NCBI GenBank assembly: GCA_020080175.1
Contig: JAGHQL010000059.1
Span: forward strand, 1-64,000
DNA: 64,000 nt
Reading direction: 5' to 3'
Source of the DNA: Glutinoglossum americanum
Taxonomy: Eukaryota > Ascomycota > Geoglossomycetes > Geoglossales > Geoglossaceae
The position numbers were made by a program, and so were the translations under genes. The notes beneath the pieces are model-generated. The model was not told the DNA's origin and did not search any database. It was given only the letters and a program-made list of their open reading frames with translations. Shown here one piece after another: positions 43,323-55,124 of this stretch (within the stretch, counting starts at the first letter, position 1; each line of letters starts with the position of its first letter).

Positions 43323-45029
43323 ATGTCTCTACCCCACAGTTCCAAACCTCCTACCCTGCCTAGGACAACGTCTCTAACCTCTAGCATTGGAAATACCTCT
43401 GCTCTTAACACCGCTCCCAGACTGAGGGCTGAGAATAAAAATCCTAATGCTCCATACGAACTTAAACACCGCCGCACATCTGCCATCTGTCTACCCCGCT
43501 CGCCACGCACTGGTGAGCGCTCTGGCTACCGCATTACACCTCCTCCCCCACTTCCGAGAATACCACCAACATACGCACCACGACGCAGTAACCCAAGCAG
43601 GGAAAGGGATGTTCCGCGCCCTCTTCTGCGTAACTCATTCGGAAGGGATTCACGGAACCAGCCGTCGAGAAGAGAGGAGAATCTCCTACAACTGCCAGCT
43701 GTGCCAGAGATGCCTCAGGTAGGACAAGTGATGCATAGACAGGGAAGCTCGGCCCTTGCTGGCAGATTTGTTCCAGAGGGCAATATGCCTCAAGGTCAAT
43801 CTCGTGGCTTGACACCGAGCCGCCTTCCGCGATCCATATCTAGTAACTGGCGTCTCAATGAGCCTCCAATATTCCGTCCACACACCCAAGGAGACAAGGA
43901 GAAGTCTCCACAGCGACTAACAACCGCGAGACTCACCCCATCCGTTACCGCCGCACTGAGCTCAACTGAGCCACGGCCTCGAGAGGGTTATCTTTCGCCT
44001 CTGGTTGCTGAACCTGCTCATATCCCGCCAGCTGGCCTAGAGGGACAGAAGAGCGTCGAGTCTGCCGCCAGCGATGACACCAGCACATCCCATCACCAAT
44101 ATAAACACTCGGATGCCGTGTACATGCCTAGATCATCCACCGATTGGCGTGTCCACGCGAACGCCATGCTTGACCCCCCCCGCCCGGTCTACATGGCTCC
44201 ACAGCGGTTGACGACCACATATCTCACCCCTTACGCTGCTGTAATGCCACCCAGAGTTGCTGAGCCATCTGGAATCAGACATACAAGTGAGAGCTCCATA
44301 ATGATCACACAGCGGCAGCTCCTCCAGCCCCTTGGTCCACCATTACCAAGAAGCCGAACGACGGGTGGGTTGGCACTGCCGCCGCCACAATACACCACAA
44401 ACTTCAGACAGGCAAGCCTCATCCCTTCCCCTCCTCTTCGCTCCTCCCGGGGATCGCAGCTACAAGTACCCTCTCAATCCCTAAAGCCAACGGAGCCAAA
44501 CCCAACCTTGGGAGGGAATACAAGAGCTCACCAACTGATTGACCAATCTTACGAGGGTAATAGGTTCGGCATACACAACCGACAGCCTACTGGAGCGGTC
44601 GCTTCACGGCCCTGAACGACCGCTTCCGGAACGAGGACATGATATTGACGGCAAATAGGCGGATGACAGAGGAGCGGCGGACCCGACGGATATTCATCCA
44701 TCTCGAGAGTCTCTGCGTCACACGGGAAGCGAAGGAGAGTCTAAAGGTTCGTTTCTCCTACCATCCCCAAAACATCTCCGAAACCCTTCCGCCCTCCATC
44801 GCCTCCCTAAACTGTCAGCAGCGGCCCTAGCAGGGACTTCTTATATCTTAAGGAGGTTTAGTTAGGAGAGAAGCTAGCTAACTTATCTTTCTAGGCTTTC
44901 GAGGGCGTCTACATGTTACAGCATAGCCACCTCCAGCTCTCCGAGGATAACAAGGGGGACAAGGACGAGAGAATGAACATCCTGAAGAGGATTATTGGAC
45001 ATCTGAAGAGGAAGACTAGTGGTGGGTGA
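43323..45029 (+). CDS. Disordered protein with a conserved C-terminal helical domain, function unknown
   Basis: The long first frame (from ATG 43323) encodes about 410 residues rich in Pro, Ser, Arg and Thr with internal near-repeats (SPQRLTTARLTPSVTAAL versus APQRLTTTYLTPYAAVMP). The C-terminal domain then starts in another frame as YWSGRFTALNDRFRNED and runs to ESLK at 44746. A last exon 44895-45029 adds AFEGVYMLQHSHLQLSEDNK and ends KRKTSGG. The pattern Y-W-x-G-R-F-T-A-L plus a helix ending in LESLCVT.EA matches the C-terminal domain of a widespread uncharacterised mould protein family. The join between first frame and YWSGRF is unclear: GT at 44557 to AG at 44585 keeps frame but would be a 29-nt intron. 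Either a tiny intron, an unseen exon structure, or a frameshift is present. Confidence 0.65.
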
Positions 45030-45392
45030 TAACTCCAATTAGAACTGTGGCATGAATAGCGACAGGATAGGTTGAGGGAAAGAGTTATAATGTGCGGGGC
45101 ATTTTCCTCCAAAAGGGGGTTGTTTTAAAAATGCAGTATAATACCCATGTCATAAGAAGAGAAAAATAGCATAGTCATGAATTTGGAAATGGCCAAACCC
45201 TGTCGGTAACCACAATGAACAGAGCGAAAGTACCGATGAGAGGAATCGATGAATATTCGTTCCTCAATTTCTTTTTAAAAGCGCCATACCAGCGGATACT
45301 TGTTCCAGATGTGTATACCCAAACGCCTTTTCCTATTGAAAGACTTGACTAAAAACTCAGCTTCCTCCGCTCTTAGGAAAAGAAGCCCGAAA
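45030..45392. other. Convergent intergenic region
   Basis: 363 bp between two converging gene ends; no feature seen. Confidence 0.4.
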
Positions 45393-47013
45393 TCATCCTC
45401 CATTTCCGCCAGTAGCAGCACTCCTCGCTTTATTCTCTAGAAACTTCTTGACCTGCTCAACCCTCGTAACGAAGAACATCCTCTTCGCATCGCTCTTCCA
45501 GACTAACACCCCAATTTCCTCCGCGTACTTACAGATACCCTCATATTCCTGACCAGATGCAAAATCCTTGAACAAAAATCCCACCGTCGGCTTCATGCGC
45601 TCACCTTCAATCTGCCATAGACGGATCTGGTCAACTACCGTGGCGGGAAGTATGGGGACATTCTTGCGCATCTGCGGGTGCGCGTGCGTGGTTAGATAAC
45701 TGATGATCTGGTCACTCGTTATGCCCATCTGGATGGCAGAACGGATAGACTTCCGAGATATGCGGCCGGAAACCATGTTCGGGAAGCGGGTCTCGAGTTT
45801 GGCGAAGAGGTGGAGGACGGCGATTTGGAGTGGTGAGGAAGTATATGCATAGATGCGGTAGTTGGTTTCGATCACGATGAAACCCTTGCCATCTCCGGCG
45901 CGGAGGGCATTGTCGAAGCCGGCGTTAACACTTCGGAGGGCTCCAGCATCCGAGGTTAACGTTGTAGCGAGGCGGGTTGGGTAGAAGCGCTTTGAGGATG
46001 ACTTTCTTTGGTATACGATGCCAAAGTCGCGGAGATCTTCCAACATTTGGATCTGCGTGGCGGTCAAGGTTGCAAGGCTGTAGTCCTGTCCGAGCTCTAA
46101 GCTCCCTAACATGAAAAGGAAGTGCAGCACATCTACTTTATTCATATTGAGCTGCACCAGCCGAGTTAGCACTCTCCCGCTGTTTATCTAGGACCGGGAC
46201 AACACGGTAATAAAATCAACTGACCGCCTCTGCATTATCGAGGTAGAACAGCAGTAGAGTCCAGACCTGTGCGTTGACCTCTTGTAGTAGGAATGAGAAC
46301 CCCGCTTGCGTTATAGCCGCATGACGTCCTTTCATCTGGACCAACCCTCCGAGCTCTAATAGCTTCTTGACACCATGGCTCGGCCCTTCCCCACCGCCTT
46401 GCATCCCAACTCCGGCTGTATCTACCATGTAATGGAGAATCCCTTCCCATTGTGACCTTGCAAATGCATCAAGACTTTCTAAGGATATTTTGTGCTTGTC
46501 CGGAGTATCGCAGGGTACACCAAACGACTGGTGTTGCCCACCACCAGTCAGAGAGAGACGGAGGGACGCTGCAAAATCATTAGTGAGCGAGAGAACTTGC
46601 CCAAGGCCTGGAACAGACGAAGTGTTGAGAATGTGGAGCCGGGACAAGAGCGATAGTGCATATTCCTTTGCTCTTTGATTCTGGAGTTAGTCTAAAAACC
46701 CACATAGGGCATGGTAATATACAGAAACATACCGTTTACTATCCGGTCGTACCCATGACTCTAGATTCGAAAGAGGCAAGGGTTCAGGCATATAGAGCAT
46801 TGCCATAACAAAGGTCTTTGCTATAGAAAGAAATCATTACTATACAGCAAACCACAATGTAGGCTAAGATGGGTCGCTTTGCTACCAACCTAGGTGAGGC
46901 AGCATCCGGCGAAATATTGCGAGAGCAGTCGATGGTCGTTGATATAGCCGCTTGAAGTCCCTCCCTGGCAAAGATTCCAAGTACTCGAACGATCTAAGGG
47001 ACGACGCAGACAT
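45393..47013 (-). CDS. TFB2: TFIIH subunit Tfb2 (p52)
   Basis: Core TFIIH subunit that anchors and stimulates the Ssl2/XPB ATPase in transcription initiation and nucleotide excision repair. Exons 47013-46890, 46820-46733, 46672-46225 and 46151-45393 give 472 aa; introns 69, 60 and 73 bp. Conserved blocks: FEYLESLPGRDFKRLYQRPS, KTFVMAMLYMPEPLPLS, SQWEGILHYMVD, and after the last intron LNMNKVDVLHFLFMLGSLEL. The C-terminal XPB-binding part has FIVIETNYRIYAYTSSPLQ, IAVLHLFAKLETRFPNMV and ISYLTTHAHPQM. Acceptor of intron 2 was placed at TCAAAG because it restores RAKEYALSLLSRL. An earlier in-frame Met region at 47154 was rejected as start because it lacks conservation. Confidence 0.94.
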
Positions 47014-47543
47014 GTTGCGCGCCCTGTGCTTTTCTAAGATACTCAATAGATGTGGACTTGTTATCGTAACATACTGTGAAGGTGTGGTGGGGGGAAGAGA
47101 CGTTACAATACGCTTTTCAAGGATGGCTCGATCTTTGTTAAGGCTAGATGTCAAACCACCAGCTGACTAAGCATATCCCTTTCAGGTCGAGAATCTTGTA
47201 CACACAATATCTCTATAATAGCAACATTGGAATTCGTAAGGTTTGGATGTCTCCTAGCATTCTGGGAACCTCTAAGCAGTCTAAGGTTCAATTGCAAAAG
47301 GACCTGTCGATAGATTTGGTCCGCGATGTCTTCATAGGCACCCAAGGATGGAATTTTCTCCCAACATTCGTCTGGTTAAACTTTGCCACAGTTCACGCAG
47401 AGTGAACATGACTATACTTACGGAATAACTTCTTTATGTGTGGGAACCAATATCTATTGTTTTATGCACATGCATGGTCGTTCCTGGAGGCCCTCTGTAG
47501 ACCTACCCTTCCCCTCAGGCGGTCCGGTCCTCATCCTCGACCG
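47014..47543. other. Intergenic region between two minus-strand genes
   Basis: Contains the TFB2 promoter and the 3' flank of the Aquarius gene; no gene seen. Confidence 0.4.
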
Positions 47544-50500
47544 TCATGGCATCTCCGCCTCTTCCATGTTCACATCAGCACTCAATGTATCGGTTGCCGA
47601 ACTACACACCACAGGGGTCACATGTGCCGATGGCCCCGAACTCTCGGCTTTCAAGGCGGAAATCTTTGCTTGGGTCATTTCAAACACATATTGGCCCAGA
47701 TGCTCCACGCCCACAATCTCTGAGGCCTTAACATCCTCTTCCAGTAACCGGGACGTTGGAAACATCTCCCCCGTTGTCAACTGCAAGTTGTCTGGCCGTG
47801 CGAAAAGTCGGTCGAAGGCTTCTCCTAGTTCGCAACATGACTCGAAAACTTCGCGACGGCCGAGAATATACAGGCCCAAGCGGGCCCGAGAAAGTGCAAC
47901 TGTGAGACGGCGAATATCTCGGAGGTAGCCAACACGGCGTGTCCTTGTAAGCGAAAGAATGACGTCTGGTTCGTCTGTTAGCTATGCTGCTATCTGTGTC
48001 TATGTTGGTACGGGAATGCTCACAGTCATTTTGCTCTCCTTGGTACTTATCAACAGTTGTGACCACCTTTGGTGGGCCGAAAAGGCGATTGTTGACACAT
48101 CGGTGATTGAGAACATCTTTGATCAATGCCCTCTGGCCGGCGTATGTCGTGAGTATAGATATTTTTGATGCCGGATATCCTAGCAGTCGCATGTACTGAT
48201 AGATTGCGACTGCATACTCCGCTTCTCCAAGGTTCTGGATGAAATGAGGACTAGGTTCCGTCTCACCCGCTCCTTTGTAGTCGGCTACATTGATGAACTG
48301 GTACTCATAACCGAAACCAGCGTTGGCTGTCCGGAACTCTCGTTGGTTTTCCACGATAGGCAAATCCCCAAGCTGTTTATACCGCCATCTATATAGTTCC
48401 GCAATGCTTGGTCTCGCTCGCCCTTGCCGGTCAAGTTGAACTGTAGAAACACCGAGCCTAACAAGCCTTGAAAATAAACTCTGTTCCAGATTAGCGTATT
48501 GCCGGAAAGCGAGGTTCTGAATTATGGGAGAATTCTGTAAATGATCCCCACAGAGCACAACGCGCTGCAGAGGTAATTTGCCATCCCTCGGATTTTGGAG
48601 AGCAAGTGGGATGAAATTTTCGATCTCAGTAATTTGAGCTGCTTCTTCCATTACCACATTGTCATAATGGAAACCAAGTCCTGCAATTTCTCGTCTCCGT
48701 ATTGCAGCATGCGTAGAAGTCATTGAGATAATACGAGCCTCTTTGATCAGTAGGTAATTAGCCTTGTCCCTCGCGGTTCTCAGAATTTCAAACGGGCGAA
48801 TGTCCTCGAGCTCAGAAAATATCTTTGCAATGTGTCGATAGCATCCATGGGCAATCTCCAGGGCTTCATCTCTCGAGATTTGTGGGGAGAAAATAGGTTG
48901 AGGGGCATTTGAGAAGTAATCATCTATGTATATTGTCAGAAAATAAAGTGAGATAGTAGATATGTCCACCTACGAAACGGAAAAGCCTTAGCGATATCTG
49001 CAGTGTTGGCATCTATAGGCCTTGTCTCATCTTGAAACTTATTCCACGCCGGTTTGACATATACAGCGTTGAAATAACTAGCCGTCTCGCAAGAGTTCCC
49101 GTGCGCTCCAGGAGCACCAAGATTTACCGCTAATCGATCAACCTCAGCCAGGTATTGAGCTCGGTTCTCCTACAATTCACTGCATTAGCCTGATCCCCCC
49201 TAAGAAATCGAGCTCCGTCATACCAAAAATGACTCGACTCGGCCATGCTTGCTATAATTGGCGTCCGTTTCCAAGTCTTCTTCGCCATGGCCTAAACGGA
49301 GCAGATGTCTTGCGTCGATGTCGAGAGCGACGATCTTTTGAAATAGCTGATTCAATGCTTGGTTGCTGTGTGCGATAAGCAAAGTTCGCTGGCCGGGAAA
49401 GTTGTGGTAAATATTGTTGATAATTTGGGTCGCAACATCAGTTTTACCGGTTCCTGGAGGGCCCACTATGACCGTGAGCCCGGGTTGGGTACCAGAAGTG
49501 ATAGCTTCCACTATCCTAAATGTTAACATGGGATATGTATTAGAAGCCTGCTCAAGACTGACCTTGTGCTGACGTAAACCGGATTTGATTTAGTTTTGGT
49601 AAATCTGTTGGGTAGGGACCAGTATTAGGGGGTTTGTATGTTGATACCTTCACTGATTCAGTTTGTAGTAGTGGGGTTTGGTCCCGCCTACGCTTCTTCG
49701 ATGAATGCGCTTGGGAATTTAAGATAGTAGGGTTAGTTTCCAAGATATATGGAGGGCCAAAGCTAGAGTCAACATCATCACTGGGCTCAACAGTCTAGGT
49801 TAAGGGTTAGCAAACTTTAGTAGCGTTATTGAATCTTGACTTACCTTCCCAGGCAAACTCTCGATTAAGTGTTGCCAATCCAGGAATGTGTCTCGAAAAT
49901 CGACTTCCGGGACCCGGTTTGGTAGTCGTGTATAGTTAGCACTAGCAGGGTCGCCGTAGCCGAGAAAGACTTCTTGTAGCCAAGAAGGAATTGGGACATC
50001 TGATAGGGTCAAACTCTGGATTGATTCGAGTATTGCTTTAAAGTTGTTCTCCTAGCATCACGTTAGAGGTGGAAATGTGGATAGGTTGTGGGAAACTAAC
50101 TCGCCCTCTACGACGTAAGATGACGTTAATCCCTTCGTAAACATCAGGCTTGCCGGCTTCGGCCCTATGAGAATCCGGCTAAAACAGTCAGCACCAATTA
50201 GGCAACCGCCAGGAAAAAGCTCACTTTGTACATAGAAGAGTCTAGTTTAACATGTAGACGCCTCACACGACTTCTGTCAGGCTGCCCGCGACTGCTGAAC
50301 TGTCCGATTTGGGGATTTCTCATGGGCTTGCCACTCTCATCAAGAACTTGGACGATCTCGGCCGTTCGAAGATGTGTCAAGCTGCGCGTTTTATTGCTCA
50401 ACGTAGATGGGTTGCCACCCGCCAAGAGTTTGGCCTCCTCGACGGCTTTCACCGCTATTAGGAAGACTACATCATCTGTTCGAAGAGATTCCCATTCCCT

Positions 50501-52400
50501 ACGAACGCTTTCGCTGAGCCGGCTAACATCAAGTACTATTTCGGCACGAACCCAGGCAGGGTTGTCATCCCCGACTTTCGGAGGAGCAACCTCAAGAATA
50601 CTCCTTCCTGTCAGTAGATAACAAAAGTATTTCGTGCGTTGCCACTCACGCTGGTTTTGGAATCAGCAACGCCATCTTCGAGAATCCCTCAAATCTCGTT
50701 TCACCACTAGGATGGCTCACACGAGGTTGAAGCCGATCTAAACACTCTTCTATATCCTTCCTAATCTCAAAGAAGGACTCGCACCGATGCAGAACGAACG
50801 AACGCCACAAAAAATCCCCAACCGTGAGATACTGGAGGTTTAGCTTTGGTATGGCGAGAGGCCTTGAGCCGTCATATGTTTCATTTCGAAGCAAAGCAGA
50901 TTCAAACAGAGTTTTCTATCAGGGCCTTAGTATTGGCCTGTCATTAGTGTGATAGACTGAAGGGGCTATACCTCATTAGGGAGTACACTTAGATCCTTCG
51001 CGGTTTCCTGGAAGGTTTTCTTGCGCTCGTGAACAGACACTAAAACTTCTACCAGAAAATCTCGATCCACGGCTACTCTTGTAGTTGTTGGATAACTGAT
51101 CCGGAGGTCAAGGACACTGCAGAGGTCACCTAGTTCCTGGTTTGTCAAGGCCGCGAAATGGCTTTCGAGTTCGCTTCGTTTGCCGATAGACCCGTAGTTT
51201 GATAGGGCCAAGGTAGTCAATTTGCTCTTGAAATGTTTCAGCGAAGCCCTCTGCAGTCTTGCTAACATTTGGCAATGAGCATCGTAACACTGTTCCCGCG
51301 AAAGCTGAAAGCCTGCTTGATCGTCGACCGGAAAGTAAGCATAGTGTTGAAGGAGCCCGTAAAGGTCTCGGAGTAGACCGTTCTCTTCGTTGTTGAACAA
51401 AGGGGATAGCCTTATCGCAGGCAGGACGTTGAGATCGTGAATAAGAGAGTTGACATAGCGCCTAGTAGGTAACTGACTCTCTAAATCTGTCAGGAACTCG
51501 ATAAATCGTTCACAATAAACCAACGATTCTGCGCATGTTAGCTAAAGGCCCACTACCCGGGCTATAGTGCATACCGAAGGCTTGTTCGGCTGTTTCGTAT
51601 AGCCTGTTAAAAAAGTCCATTATCATTGAAAAGAGCCATGATCGCTCAAACCGTAGCCTAGCTTTTGCAGCGTCGTCTGCAGCTTCATATCTTTTGCTCG
51701 AAGTTCTCCACGCCTTTCTCCATATGCTCTGTCTCTCGAACCTTGATTCTCTTGCAGCCTCAGTTGACAGGTTATGCCAAATAGATATAGTGAGCAACGG
51801 AGCACACTCCTTACGCACCAAACCACTATCCAACGACTGAAAGGCAGTTGTTATGAAGGACAGTAAGTGAGTCCTTATAATGGTATTCAAAGATATGTCA
51901 AGGCTCATAGAAAGGATGCGACGGAATAACGATGAGAACTCAGATTTACCAACGAAGATGTCTACATACATCAGCACGACCTTAGAATAAGCGATGCCAT
52001 TGCTTACCCCAGATGGGAAGATTTTCTCTGCTTTTGACATTCACTATCAAAGCCACTAATAAGACGTGAAAATTGGAGGAATCTTCGGAGTAGTTGGGCC
52101 ATAGGTAGCTGCCATCTAGTTAGCATTGGGTCTCATACGTCGCGCCCGAATTTCTGGCACGTACTTCTCTAGAAACCGCAAATTTTCCAGAATCAGAAGC
52201 GACCGAAATTGGAAGTTCTCTTTTTCCAAAAGATCCCATACGCCGCTCTTGAGAAGCTCGGGGTTGAATCTACTGGGTCCGGAAGCCTTAAGCCAATTCT
52301 TCTTCGCAAGCTGGGCATAGTGATTATCTCCCTGAAGTTCGGCGACGGTAGGCCTGCTGTCAGCAGGGCGAGCTTCTTGCGCGGACTTCCGTAGCGCCAT
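47544..52400 (-). CDS. Aquarius-type spliceosomal helicase (Cwf11 homologue)
   Basis: SF1 RNA helicase of the intron-binding complex in activated spliceosomes. Thirteen exons: 52400-52165, 52108-52008, 51961-51575, 51528-50972, 50915-50650, 50603-50225, 50178-50101, 50051-49845, 49794-49563, 49510-49224, 49169-48974, 48923-48024 and 47965-47544, in frame over 1415 aa. All twelve introns are 46-58 bp. The N-terminal part is the helical Aquarius scaffold ([59 protein letters not shown]). The helicase core has Walker A GPPGTGKT at about 831-838, the Walker B-like VVMEEAAQ, motif [22 protein letters not shown] and [15 protein letters not shown]. The 75-residue tail after the core is acidic. S. 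cerevisiae lacks this gene, so it fits a mould with many introns. Confidence 0.95.
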
Positions 52401-52673
52401 TGGCCCTGCGATACACTGAGGAGCTGGTTTAACTCTTTTGCTGCCTCAATGAGTGATATCTTGAACTAGCACATCCTATCACGTGAATGTGCACTAGCGT
52501 GTCGTTTGAGCCTCATTAATTCCGGAGCCAATGCATGATGTCGATTGTCACCTCTATTTATGTTTTATGTACTTTCTACCCCAACGCGATAATAGATAAT
52601 ACTACTTTTATTTCTCCCCCAGCAACTAAACAGCTCTGACTACCACTTGGCCCCGTTCGCAACTTATGCTTCA
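52401..52673. promoter_or_regulatory. Divergent promoter Aquarius / THO1 with TCACGTGA
   Basis: 273 bp between starts that point apart. A perfect 8-bp palindrome TCACGTGA lies at 52479-52486. Confidence 0.6.
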
Positions 52674-55124
52674 ATGGCCACCGATACTCTCTCTTCCGTG
52701 CACCACACTATGAACTGTCTACAGATACTTCTAGAGAAAGCTGGCGACATAAAGCCTGAAGGTAGTCTCGACCCACCACTTACACCATCGAGTTTTGGCG
52801 ACAGCATAGACCAGATCAAGAACAGCGGCACCACATTACAACACGCATCAACGGAATCGGCGTTTAGGTCTTTGTTCTACAATTTCCTTGTGAGAGCTAA
52901 ACCACCAAAAGACAAAATAACACTGCTGAACTTATGATAGTCAAAGACATCGATAGAAGATCCTTCATTCACGAAGATATGGAACCTCCTTGACATTGCA
53001 ACGATATTTTCGCATAGTGGTAATTATTCGAAACCGCTGATGGTCGAGCTACACTGACGTGATGCAATCCATCAGACCTATGCGAGCCCGGGCTGCCTTT
53101 CTGGCTTATTGAAGAACTGCTAGACGGCCAAACGATCGGTGGATGTCGGAGGGTTTTTGACTATCTTGAGTCAAGAAGGGAGCGTTTAATAGCTGTACGG
53201 TCCATCTATTTCCCTTTAGAAGTTCGTGTTCAGGTACAGCTTAGACTAACGTAACATTTTCCCAGAAAAACTTCAAAGCGATACACTTAGTCATCCTGAG
53301 GTTTTGTAATGAGCTACTTCGACGTCTCTCCAGAGCTGAAGACACCGTATTTTGTGGACGAGTTTTCATTTTCTTGTTTCAAAGCTTCCCTCTTGGAGAT
53401 AGGAGTTCTGTCAATCTCCGGGGGGAGTTCCACGTTGAGAACACTACCACATTTGATGAAAGTCCACAAAAGACATTAGAGCCTGTTGGTGAGATGGAAC
53501 TGGATGCCAACGGCAAGGAAAGCCAAGACCAAGAGCCCGCAAGCGAAGCCCCTTATGAAAAGACCACCACATCGGGCGACCAGACAGACAACGCAAGGAA
53601 ATTCCCCAAGACGGTAACTTTCGACACGGAAAAGAAGAACACTAAATCTATCCTTGACACTGATTCTCTGTATCCCATATTCTGGTCCCTCCAGCACGAT
53701 TTCTCGGAGCCAACGAGGCTATTCAAGTCAGAGAACTTCGAAGCATTCAAGAAAGGGCTAGATTCAACGATCGCAAAGTTTAAAGCAGTCCACGAAGAAC
53801 TTGAAAGTCGAGGTACGCTGAGGACGTCTGAAGAGAACAAGAGGGGCATCAAGAGAAAGCGAGGGGAAGGCGAAGATGATCTCGCCACTGGGTTCAATCC
53901 CAAGTACCTCACAAGCAGAGACTTGTTTGAGCTCGAGGTGAGTCTCCTACTTAGTATGTTCGTAGTCGCATTCACTCACTGCGTTTGCTTACCTGCCCAA
54001 CTTCCTTGCTTATGGCTTCGCTCTGTCTCTAGCTACAATCTACGTGTAATGAACTAACACCAGTACAGATAAGCGAATTGGCGTTCCGTCGGCACATTCT
54101 TGTACAGGCGTTGATTCTGATCGATTTTCTCCTCTCCCTAACGCCAAAGGCGAAGGAAAAGCTATCAGACTTGGTATCACAGAATCGGGCTGTTCTATAT
54201 TTACACAACCTCTCCCCCGAGGATGTAAGTTTTTCATACCAGCTTTCAGTCCTCGCTTTCCCCGTTATTCCTCCGGTGGCTCGGATTTCAGCCGAAAACT
54301 CGAACCACTTGCCCCCATTTACTTACCGGCACGTCTCAGACTTGCCTTGACGAAGGGAGGGTACTAACGAATACCTACCAGACAGCATGGGCACTAGACA
54401 CGAGATCATCAGTGGCGACTTATCTGCAGCAGGGCCCCGAAGGGAAGTTTTACTATCGTATGGTGGATACGGTTCTCTCCAGGGACAAAAATTGGGTCAG
54501 GTGGAAAGCCGAAAACTGCCAGTCCTTTGAACGGCCACCCTTTTCTGCCCAAGAACTCCTTGGAGCAAAAAGCGGTGCTCAAAAGGCTTATGCGGACCGA
54601 AGGATTAGGGCAACGCCACTTGGAAGTCTCGACCTTAACTTCTTATCAGATGCCGAAAGCGCAAATGGGTTGGATAAGCTTAAGTGCACTGATAGGTACA
54701 ATTGATGACTCATTGGCGTCAGCGATCGCTACTAATAGTTCACAGATACGACATCCCAAATGAAGAGTCCTTCAGAGGGCCGATCTTGGATGACGAGTTC
54801 GAGATTGACACTGCCAAGAACGAGGAGGAAAAGCAGCTCGCTATCAGCGCGAGATCAAGTAAAATATGGAGGGCTTTACGTATTGCCTCAAAGACGAAGT
54901 TAAGTCTATTCGATCGCATCGATGACGGCCAAAACCTAGAGGTTCTCTTCAAGACAGATTCAGACGGGGACAAAGCACAGGCTGAGATTGAGAGTATGAG
55001 GGACTCAGGGGACGGGAAAGCCGGAGAGACTCCAAATAAGCGAGAGGGAGCAGGCCCAGAGACCCTCTCACCCCCTCAGCTAGTGACTGCCTCAGCATCA
55101 GCGGGGGAAGGTTCTGTCAAGTAG
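52674..55124 (+). CDS. THO complex subunit 1 (THOC1/Hpr1)
   Basis: Component of THO/TREX, which couples transcription elongation to mRNA export. Exons 52674-52889, 52941-53019, 53076-53194, 53266-53937, 54069-54224, 54382-54695 and 54746-55124 give 644 aa; introns 50-157 bp. Diagnostic blocks: TSIEDPSFTKIWNLLDIATI, CEPGLPFWLIEELLDGQTI, FKAIHLVILRFCNELLRRLS, VFCGRVFIFLFQSFPLGDRS (the classic THOC1 signature) and LAFRRHILVQALILIDFLL. Exon 4 carries an acidic insert of about 90 residues. The C-terminus is charged and disordered. The start ATG at 52674 is the first in frame with coding character. Confidence 0.93.
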
